Shown one piece after another: positions 55,386 through 64,000 of a stretch of DNA of 64,000 nucleotides. The stretch lies in assembly GCF_048773025.1 (NCBI RefSeq), contig NC_133555.1, positions 37,899,206 through 37,963,205 of the forward strand. Reading direction: 5' to 3'. The stretch comes from Camelus bactrianus (Eukaryota > Chordata > Mammalia > Artiodactyla > Camelidae). The position numbers and the translations under genes were made by a program. Position 1 is the first letter of the stretch, and every line of letters begins with the position of its first letter. Under the pieces are notes generated by a model. That model searched no databases. It was not told the DNA's origin and worked only from the letters and a program-made list of their open reading frames with translations.

Positions 55386-57830
55386 TGCAGAGTAAGATAA
55401 CCGATGTAAGCGTGGTGCCCAGAAAACATAATGAAACACACAGGAGGAACTATGTCTGACGGCAGAACCAGGGGAAGCCTGTGGGGGAGGCGGCATTTGG
55501 GCAGGGGAGGCAGAGGGGAGTGTTGGGAGGGCATCCAGCGATCTGGGACAGCCAGGCAGCCCACGACAGGCAGGCATGGGTGGTCACACGAGACTGGGAA
55601 TGGAGCTGACGGCCATGGTGTGGAGTGGCTGGAGTTCCTCCCTGAGACCCTCATTGGAGGAGATGGCATCAGATGCTTTCTGGAGTGAGATGATGGCTCC
55701 AGGGTGGGAGGTGACTGTAGGGGGAAGGTGGGGGTGGAAGAGAATGATCAGAGCTGAGACACAGTATGAAGGCAGAATTCAGAAGATAGGGGTGTGAGCG
55801 AGGAGGAGACCAAAAGATGTGTCTGCCAGTGAGAGGCAGAGGGTAGGTGGCTGGGGTTCAGGGTATCATGGACTGTGAGGGAAGGGGAGGTACCAGGGTG
55901 GGAAATATGCAGGGAAAAAAGGAGCATCTTGGTGCAGAATGGTGACTTCCCATTTCTGGGCCCCCAGGTAACAGACAGTTGCCTTCTTTGCTGCACCCTG
56001 CACACCTCAGTGAGCTGAGGTCAAGTACAGTTTGAGGGGCCAATACCAGCCGTTCCGCACAACACAGCATCATCCGATGCTGTGGGCCTGGAAAATACGG
56101 CCAAAAACAAGCTTGGAACGGAGACCTACGTGGGGTGGAAAATTCAAAAGGGGCATAAGTGTAAAAGCCAAAGAAAATGAGAACACTGTCAACTTCCTGA
56201 CTCACACCTGCAGACAGCAGGACAGCTCAGAGGTCCTGGGAAACGGGTTCTCTCCTCTGCTCGCAGAACTGCCGTGTCGCTCTGGTCCCGGAAAGACCAG
56301 GGAGGGCTAAGGAAATGGGGTCTGTCTCCAGGAAGTATCAAGCATTTTCCGAGCCTTTATTTTTAGATTCATGTGCTGATGCTATTACCAGCACTGATTC
56401 CCAGCAGGACGGGGCTGTGGAAGCAGGCGTGCTACCCGTCTGTTCCCTCTCTCACCCCTGCTACCTCCCACAGATGGTCCTCACTCCTCCATCTTAAAGC
56501 CGCAGCTCCATGAGGCATCCCGCAGGGCTCCCCAGGGGCAGCCCTGGGACTCCAGGCACGGTACCCCCACTCCCTACCCCTCACGAGTCCACAGACCCTC
56601 CACAGGGGACCCCGACGCACACAACCTTCTCAAAGGCACCCCACGGCCACAACACTAGGGGATTACACAAAATAAAAGGACCAACCTTTTTACCTCGAGT
56701 TACAAATTGTACTTAAAAGGGGGGAAAAGGCAAGACACACACCAAACATACTCTCCTTGGCACAGGCTGACCCACTCTGCCTGACTTCTTTTCCAGAGAG
56801 GGAAGGGAGGGAAAGTGAGAAAAGACCCCAATTCCACTTCACAAAGAGGTTCGGTTTTCTTACATAAACACGTACTTCTGAGTGGAACGTTGAAACCATC
56901 TCATCAGTTCCATGACTGCAGGGTATTCTGTCTTCGGTTACTGCAATTAGGTAAATCCCGCTTGTTTTAAGAAATGAAATGAATAGGTAAAAGAGGGCAG
57001 AGAGAGATTCTATTCCTGAGTTACAGGCACAAAATCCTGAAGTCTCCAAATAACCCTGTGGTTTCAGAAAAACAAAAAACAAAAAACAACCCACATATCC
57101 TACGGGGCTATTTAAAACCTTTGCCAAAGGTCTGTACATTTAGTTTCATCTGGTGACCCATCCAGGACTTCTCTCTACCCTCTTCCTTTACTTGAAACAT
57201 TACTTTTTATGCTTTTTGAAGGGAAGGGTCTACCTGCTTACAAGACAAACACAAAAGAAAACAAACAATACTTAACAAAGCGCTCATCAAGTACTGAACA
57301 GTTACCCACAAGGCTGAGCGACTCAGTGCCACGCCTGTCTTATTTTCGGGGGTCTTGCAGTATAATCAGTGATTGCTTACACCGTCATCAATTCTATTTT
57401 GTGCTCTGTCTCTGGAATTAGATGGTAGGGGACCTGAAGCAGCAAGCGAGTCTTTACTTTCCAGCATTCTCGGACATACTGGCCTCGTGACTTCCGTTCC
57501 ACGGAGTGAACTTCTGAATGAACAACGCACAACTGAATGAATGGCCGAGTCAGTTTACTGCAGCTGTGTTACGACCAGCTATGCCTTCCCTGTGTTACAC
57601 TGATGAAAATCTTCTCAGGTTAGGTAGGTGGGAGAGGAGGGGGATGGATGGGGGGATCTGGAAAAGTCTAGTCAGGAAAGATGGCACATTCGTGACACTT
57701 GAGCCAATCCTCCTCCCCGTGCCCTTGGCAGACATGAGTAATCAATTACAGGACTCTGCTGAGTGTTGATTAGATCTCAGATTTCATCTCGGATGCCAAA
57801 CCCAATCAATGGCAGTGGCTACCCTAAGTG
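55386..57830. other. Non-coding DNA, purine-rich then AT-richer, no gene seen
   Basis: 55440-55900 is rich in G and A with tandem-like ggag/gggag blocks. 56690-57140 contains a broken frame of 149 codons with no known protein. An (AAAAAC)n run lies near 57068-57090. No exon or clear repeat recognised. Confidence 0.5.
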
Positions 57831-58075
57831 CTACGAGGAGAAGGATCTATGTCCTTTCTCCAGATTTTTTAAAGCAACACTTTACGTTAAAAAAAAAAAA
57901 AGCAGGGTATTTTTCTGGTTTTAATCTCACCTCTTTTATTTTAAAACTCATCTTCCTTCCTAAGTGCTGATTTTTTCCGACATTCTACCTCGTTTGGTTT
58001 AAACAGAACTATGTATGATAATCCAGTAGATTTTCCTTGCAGTGTTTTTTGTCCTGTCCTCCTTGATCAAATGGC
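57831..58075. promoter_or_regulatory. Candidate AT-rich regulatory block
   Basis: Unique AT-rich DNA with 'ggtttaaacagaactatgta' and 'tgataatccagtagattttc' passages and an A-run at 57889-57901. The call is weak. Confidence 0.2.
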
Positions 58076-59992
58076 CAAATGACCTGGACTCGGGGGGACA
58101 CACTGGCCACCTGAGAGCTAAGTCATCCTTTCAAGGGGAGGACTGCTGACAGGCGACGAGGTTGATGGGAGAGTCTTGGGCTAAAAGGTCCTTCCTACAG
58201 CAATATGCTACATGCTGGTGGCACTGTCCTGGTGAGGGAGAGAGGACAGATCCAGCCTGGTATAAGTAACTTCAGGGTTTCTTGGAGAGGAATGTGATTC
58301 CATGTCACCAGAGCAGGGTGCAGGTTGAGGACTCAAAGGGTGGGCCCTTGGACTGGGGGAGGCTTGTGTCTCCAGATGCTGGTCTCTGCAGGTGGGTGAG
58401 AAAGGAAGACTGACATCCTCCAGCTTTGGGGAGTGTGGGAGCTGGCAAGGTGCCCAGGGGTGGCACCTGGTGCCCATCCTGTGTCCACATTCCCTTTTTT
58501 CTGTTACCCAGGCTCTGACCTGCTGACCTGGGCTTAGAGGTGGCAGGCTGACTGCAGACGTGCTCGGGGAATGGGGTCTGAATCAAAGGAGGAGCATGGC
58601 CACCCCAGGGGGTAGATCAGTGCCAGGGAGGCCGGTGGTCCTGGCCTTGCAGGAGATGAGCTGGGGGCTGGCAGGGACCCTGGGGAGGGTAGGGGTCACT
58701 GCGGAGAATTCGCACCAGGCTCAGGCAGAACAGGTCCAAGAAACACCTAAAAATACCCCAGTGTGGTGCAGGGTATCACCACTGGGCAAACTGGCCAAGT
58801 GGCCTGGGTGGGGGTGTGGTACCAGAAAGGATGTGGTCTTGGTTCTCCCCCAGGCTGGCGGGGTGGCAAAGCAGTTGCTCTGTTCACTGTGTGTCAGTCC
58901 CTAGAGTCCTCAGGCCAACAGAGCGCTTCCTTGCTGGGTAAACGCTGCTCTGGGTGTGGGAGTGGTGGTCTAAGGAGTGGGGGGAGGTGGGGACAATGCC
59001 TGGAGCCCATCCTAGACTGGGAGCTCTCCCTAGGCCCCAGGTACCCTGGACCGCAGATGTAAACGTTTTGGCCTGAGAGCATTTAATCGCAGACTAAACT
59101 CGTGTGCATAAACAGAGGACTCCAGTTTCTCCCTCTGTGGGTGTCCTGTGGTCACCATTTCCTCTGCTCTTTTTGGGGGGATAAATTAACCCCAAGGGTT
59201 CCCATCAGTGGAGCTCAGAGCTAACTCCAGGGGGAGGGGAGCCAGTACCAATTCCCCATGTGGGCTTCTCTCCAGCTCCTTCCCCTCCTCCTGTCTTCAC
59301 CCCACCAGGCCTCTTCTGAGACCTGTGCTGGGGGCCCGAGACACTCAGCGTCCCCACCCTCCACGTGGCCTGACATCCCCTGAGACCTGCAGGCTCCCCC
59401 CATCCCTTTATTCCCCAAAGCAAGGCTGTAGAATGTGTCATCCAGGTGACCACACTGCATTCGCTTGCTTTCTCTGAAACTCAGAAAACAGAGTCTTTAC
59501 CCTTTAAAGAAAAATCTAATTTCATTTTGGATCATGCTTCTGTTTGCTTCAATGTCCGAGTAAGATCCAGGCAAGTCTGTAAGATACCCGTCTAGTCCTC
59601 AGATTGAATTCATACCCCACACCCTACAGAAGCTTATGAAAAAATAATATTAAAACTGACCCAAAGCTGGAGACTAAACACGCTTCCGCAGACACAGATG
59701 CGCAGGCCTTCTTGTGTTACGAGCATCGCGCAGACAGTGGGGGGTTTGTTGGGGCAAGTTCTATCAGACTCCAACCAGGGCCCCCCTGCCCAGCTCTGTC
59801 CTTTGTGCCAGGGACAGGGCAGATGCTCTGACTGGCGAGGGTGGGGAGAGCAGCCGCGTCAACGCCGGAGACGTCTGAGGATGCGCTCAGGCTGATTCAG
59901 AGCCGTTAATGGCTCGATGGAAAGCCCTTTGTGATGGGCCCCTCCCCAGGGGCAGGGATATAAGGACAGGGCATGAAGGACCCATTTCAACT
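58076..59992. other. GC-rich non-coding DNA, no gene seen
   Basis: G-rich plus strand (58200-59050), then C-rich (59220-59440). Overlapping frames on both strands without known domains. No clear repeat. Confidence 0.5.
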
Positions 59993-60115
59993 CAACAAGA
60001 ATGTATTGAGGTCCCACCAGGTGCAAGGCACTGCGCTCAGCCTGGGGAGAGGCCGGCAGAGAGGCACAGAAGACAGACAGTGGTGTCAGGGCTGCAGTCA
60101 GCCGAGCCCCTGGCA
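59993..60115 (+). repeat. Old interspersed repeat fragment
   Basis: 'caactcaacaagaatgtatt' then 'gaggtcccaccaggtgcaag' then 'gcactgcgctcagcctgggg' match the start of the widespread old repeat with 'aacaaatatttattgagcac' and 'tgtgccaggcactg'. The family name is uncertain. Confidence 0.5.
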
Positions 60116-60439
60116 TCGCGCTGCACTGATTGAACGGCGGGGATCTTTGCTCCCATTGTCCCGGCACGTCGAACCCCTCACCCGAGTCGGGGGAGCTGTG
60201 GACTTGGAGAGGCGCAGGAATAAATGGGCACGCTTTTGTTTTCTGCTCAGGACCGTCCCTTCTGCAGCATCTTGAGGTGACCCACCACCCCTCCGTAGGT
60301 GGTACCCAGAGGATGCCAACCTCTCAGCAATGCCCTCTTCCCCACAGTCCTGTAACCTCACTCAGCACGGGCCACGGAGCGCCACGGGCCACTCTCACCA
60401 CAAGCCCTTGTATTTTCACACGTATATCTTAGCGTCTTA
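60116..60439. other. Unique non-coding DNA
   Basis: Nothing recognised. Confidence 0.4.
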
Positions 60440-60900
60440 ACGATACGTTGATTTCTGGGTGGAACTAAAGTTGATTTTTGTAATTGGATTAAGCATTTCA
60501 ACACTTGAGAGTTAAATCATCCTTGAAATGTGACGACTGAAAAATGGTATCTAATGGGTTTGTAGATAAAATTCCCTGCAAAGTAGGAAAAAAATCTCCC
60601 TGCCGTGAGCCAAAGGGGCCTTTGCACAATGATGGATCAAAATATCCATGGCAAAGAAGTCAATAAAAAGATCTACCTATTTACTCTAGGTTTTCAGAAT
60701 TTTATGCAAAGGCACCAGTAGGCCAAAATCAGAAATGAAATTTTATCCCCAAATCAAATCCTCTTATAAAGACAGTCTTTGGGAGTTTGGCGCTGCGGTG
60801 TTTAATTTGTATTAAAATTTCTTATCTCCGATAAGAGAGATCTGTGGGGGAGGTCCTGATGCCACCAGACAGTTCTGCCTACAGAAAGCCATCAACTCAG
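60440..60900. promoter_or_regulatory. Candidate developmental enhancer (homeodomain and GATA cluster)
   Basis: AT-rich unique sequence with a perfect paired-class P3 homeodomain site taattggatta at 60481-60491. A TAAT-N4-ATTA site lies at 60803-60814, and a GATA palindrome tcttatc-tcc-gataaga at 60820-60836, which holds two inverted GATA sites. An octamer-like atgcaaa lies near 60703. No repeat or coding frame is recognised. Motif density is high and the arrangement is unusual for chance, yet function is inferred. Confidence 0.4.
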
Positions 60901-62076
60901 ATGCCAGTATCTGGAAGATGCGTCACAGAACCAGAGTCGCACCACTGAAACACTTTAAAAATGCAGGAGGAACAGACTCTATGGTAGAAAAGCTACCTTT
61001 CACTTGGGAGAGAGGGAATCCCTCGGTCAGACATTACTGAGTTCAGAGGCTTACTCCTGGTGTTCCAAGGTGAGTCCTTCATTAATAGAACCGCTCACCT
61101 AGGTGTGATGAAACCCCCAAGGGCTGGCTTCAGGTGTTGGTGGGCGAGCACCCTATGCTGCTGGCAGCTCTGGGGTGATAATCACTCCTCTTCTGCACCC
61201 GTGCAAGACTTTGCTAGTCAGTTACATGCAACTTCTCACCTCCGAACACTGACTCAGGCCGCAGTAAAGTCCCCTACGCTGACAAGGAGAATCTCCCAGT
61301 CCAAACCCAGAAAGCAAGTCCCTTATCTGTAGCTTTTGGACCACAAGCCCAGGATACAGCTGCCAAGGAGATGGATTACAGAAGATCTGTGCTTAAGGAC
61401 AGCACTCGGACGGCTACCAGTAGCCCTATCAGAATTCCAAGAATGGACTGGTATGTAGAAGGCTGGCTCAACGAACTTGGTAAAAACACCAACAAAACCC
61501 AAGACACTGGGCCCTTTGTTTATCTGGGCTGTTCACAGAGAAATGTCCCAATTCAGAAGTATTTACAAAGAGCTGAAATGGCCATTCACCCAAGACTTCT
61601 TGGGTTGCTCTGAACTGATTAGCCATGGAGGGCGGGCCCTTGGAGAGGACGGATACGATGTGAATTATTTGGAAGCCAAAACCTTCCTGCTAAACTGCAT
61701 TCCATTCCAGAGATAACGAAGGAAGTCACAGAGGCTGGAAAACTGCTTATGCGTTGGCCGCATCACCGGTTCAACCTGCATCAGCAAGCCTCTGTTGGTT
61801 CATTAACTGAACAGTGTATGAGAAATGCAGGTGCTAGGGCACGGATGGTGGATGGACCCTTGATCGGGAGACAAAAATCTAACGAGGTCCCTGCAGTTCC
61901 TAAGTCCTTCCCTGTGCAGGGAGAGGAGGTTTCACGGGTTAGAGATACTCAGCAGTGAAGACTGGTGATCCAAAGGGGATTATCCACAGCCAAACTTCCA
62001 GGGCAAGGGGCTGTATAAGGCGGGAGAAACTAGTAAGAGTTAATAAAGTGTTAAAATTTTAAGAGTAAGATTTGCT
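60901..62076. other. Unique non-coding DNA, no gene seen
   Basis: A cluster of short frames (61060-61716) includes one starting MDYRRSVLKD and ending LLGLL (61371-61613). I recognise no family, and a frame in a different phase overlaps it. No repeat recognised. Confidence 0.45.
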
Positions 62077-62188
62077 TTAAAAAAATATGAAAACGAATAT
62101 ATGTATGTATATGCATGACTGGGACACTGTGCTGTGCACCAGAAGTTGACACATTGCAACTGACTGCACTTCGATTTAAAAAAAAATA
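62077..62188 (+). mobile_element. Very short L1 3' end
   Basis: 'gaaaacgaatatatgtatgt', 'gcatgactgggacactgtgc' and 'gtgcaccagaagttgacaca' are the last part of a camelid-style L1 3' UTR, followed by an A-run. Severely 5'-truncated. Confidence 0.8.
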
Positions 62189-64000
62189 GCACTGCCGGTC
62201 TATCCACGTAATTGCATCCCTTGCATTCTGATGAGGAGATGGAGGTGAGGAGAGGGGGTGACTTTTGGTGACTGCCAGGGAACTCGTCAGAGCTGGCAGC
62301 CTCCTGTCTATGCCAGTGCCCTCAGGGAGGACCCATTCATCTTGTCCTGTTGACAGTGATGGCAACTACTCAGTACCTTTGTGGTTTACTCCCCTACCGG
62401 AGACTTCAGTTAGTTCTGTGGGAACCTAAGGATGCCCGTGGAAGGGTACATCCACATGTCAACATTACCTGCCTGTGATGGGGGTGGAGGTGGAGAGACA
62501 AGAATTTCCTCGGAAGCAGTCAAGAAATACTTTGCTGGAGAAACTGTAACTGGACAGAAGAGGCCGCTGCTTGGAGCAGCTGGTTATAGCTCAGCCCAGG
62601 GAGCCTAACGCCCAGCCTGGCTGGGAGGAATTCCAAGTTCAGGTCAAGTCTATGCATCTTTCAAAGGCTTCTCATCTCAATAAGGTTTTCTAAGGTAGTT
62701 TTAACACTAAAAAGAGGAGACATTCCCCGGTCTGTCATGGTGTGTGTGGAGGCTGTATTCCTCACTGCAAAGCACTCGATGAGTATTTGGATTTACAGAG
62801 AAATGTAAGCGACAGGGGCTTATTTTTCCAGGGTTTGATTCTCAGAACCAAGAAGCGAAACCATCACCAACGACCTTCATGATCATTACCCTGTCCCCAT
62901 GATCTTATTCTCCCCTTTCTGACAAGGAAAAAAAAAATACAAATTAAGTAGAAACATATGGGTTATAAAACGTTGTTCAACAAACCCATAACTTGGTAAA
63001 CAAAAAATGATGCTCACATACTTACAGAAAAAATACTGAAACACGCAGCAAAATACTAACGGTGTCCCCTTTACCCCTGATGTTTTATATCACATAAAAA
63101 CGACAGCACTGACTGTGTTGTACTTCCTCTAGAAAATTCTCCATTCTATTCTGCATATACAGAGGCTAACAACAGAGTATGCAAAATATGACAGCTCACA
63201 CTAAGATTTCTGCAGGAAATAACCCAAGCACTAGGAAGTGCACACAACATTCCACACGATGCCATGAGGGAAATGGCCATACTTGAATTACCTTAGTCTG
63301 ACGTCTCTTAGCATTTTCATCCGCACAAATGCAAACTGATCCTCTTCTGGATTAACGGCAGCCAGCTAACACGGTGTTCTCCAAACTTTTCTGAGCACAC
63401 CACCCCATCAGCAAAAGATAAACTGCGATCACGCCGCTGACATATGCATATTTATCTAAAAAGCAGGAGCACGCACTGCTATCCCAACATACTGGGTCCA
63501 TTATCAAGTGATTGAGAATAGAACATTTCTAGTCTACTGATCAGCACTTCTCCTGCTCCAAAGCGGGTTCTATCTTGCGTGTACCCGCTTCGGAGAGCTC
63601 GGGTTTAGACAACTGAGGAGGAAGAGGTCAGCATGAGAAGCTGATGTTGACTTGCCGCCTGGGAGGCGTCCAGGGCAGGGGCTCTCCAAGCCCCCAGCAC
63701 CCAGCCCTCTCACGTGTAGCAGGGGCTGCACCAGCCACGTGCTGGCAACTTCCAAGCAGAGGAGGGGCGTGGCCTCTGCCACCCGCACCTGGTAGGTCAC
63801 CAGCAGGAACTCATCCTTCCCTGGGCTGAAAGTCCCTGCCCACAGCGACGCTCACAGCAGCTCCGCCTGCGGACCTCAACGCAGCTGGCCGAGGTCTGAG
63901 GAACTTCTGAGAATGAAGCACTTCCCTATTTTTTTCAGATGGCTTGTCTAGAAGCTGATTAAACAGGGAAGCTTCGGTGATTCCTTCTCTGCTCAGAAAT
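62189..64000. other. Unique non-coding DNA to the window end
   Basis: No gene recognised. At 63372-63415 'ggtgttctccaaacttttct' resembles the start of some hAT-Charlie MITEs, too short to assign. An inverted repeat is at 63561-63590 (aagcgggt and acccgctt). 63640-63830 is GC-rich. Confidence 0.45.
63561..63590. other. Inverted repeat with 8-bp arms
   Basis: aagcgggt at 63561-63568 pairs with acccgctt at 63583-63590, separated by a 14-base loop. It could form a small stem but has no known role. Confidence 0.5.

Noticed and set aside
62580-62625. SINE-like phrase 'ggttatagctcagcccaggg'
   Set aside because: It recalls the A-box start of tRNA-derived camelid SINEs, but no B-box or tail follows.
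1-64000. tRNA, rRNA, snRNA, CRISPR, bacterial-type operon or toxin-antitoxin system
   Set aside because: No A/B-box tRNA pattern, U6, 7SL or rRNA-like segment was found, and the repeat content is that of a mammal. Microsatellites are the only regular direct repeats.

Overview
This window looks like mammalian nuclear DNA with no protein-coding gene that I can recognise. Interspersed repeats typical of placental mammals run through it: MIR and L2/CR1-type relics, MER5A and MER2 DNA-transposon relics, ancient L1M LINEs, and a few younger 5'-truncated L1 ends. The young L1 3' ends (about 3684-4316, 40660-40882, 49607-50141 and 62077-62188) carry a 3' UTR style I associate with Cetartiodactyla. 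In 64 kb I saw no ruminant Bov-type SINE, pig PRE1-type SINE or whale CHR-type SINE. Together this makes a camelid (camel or alpaca lineage) the best guess. That is an inference from repeat content, not a proof.

Layout. 1-20 kb: mostly unique non-coding DNA with scattered MIRs, one L1 nested inside a MIR (3455-4375), a strong CTCF-like motif inside a MIR (9469-9485), and two diverged copies of one ~82 bp segment 1.2 kb apart (11998-12080 and 13199-13280). 20-28.2 kb: two ancient L1M elements in the same orientation. The second keeps recognisable 5' UTR, ORF2 and 3' UTR over about 5.8 kb but lacks most of ORF1. 28-33 kb: unique DNA with a minus-strand CTCF-like motif and two blocks (31.1-31.8 and 32.4-32.7 kb) that read like developmental enhancers, one with a 9-bp-arm inverted repeat. 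33-44 kb: the most repeat-dense part, with L2/CR1 relics, a solo retroviral LTR fossil (about 33873-34396), MIRs, an antisense L1 and a short L1 with target-site duplications. 44-64 kb: mostly unique DNA with MER5A, MIR, L1, a MER2/Tigger relic (about 54895-55380), a CATC-rich microsatellite, and a homeodomain/GATA motif cluster at 60.44-60.90 kb.

Function. I see no operon, CRISPR array, tRNA, rRNA or recognisable small-RNA gene. The many open frames of 60-256 codons look like chance frames: I recognised no domain in them, and several run across known repeats. The most plausible function is long-range regulation, either in an intergenic region or in a large intron. The regulatory calls rest on motif reading and base composition only. 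Conservation was not measured and must be tested.
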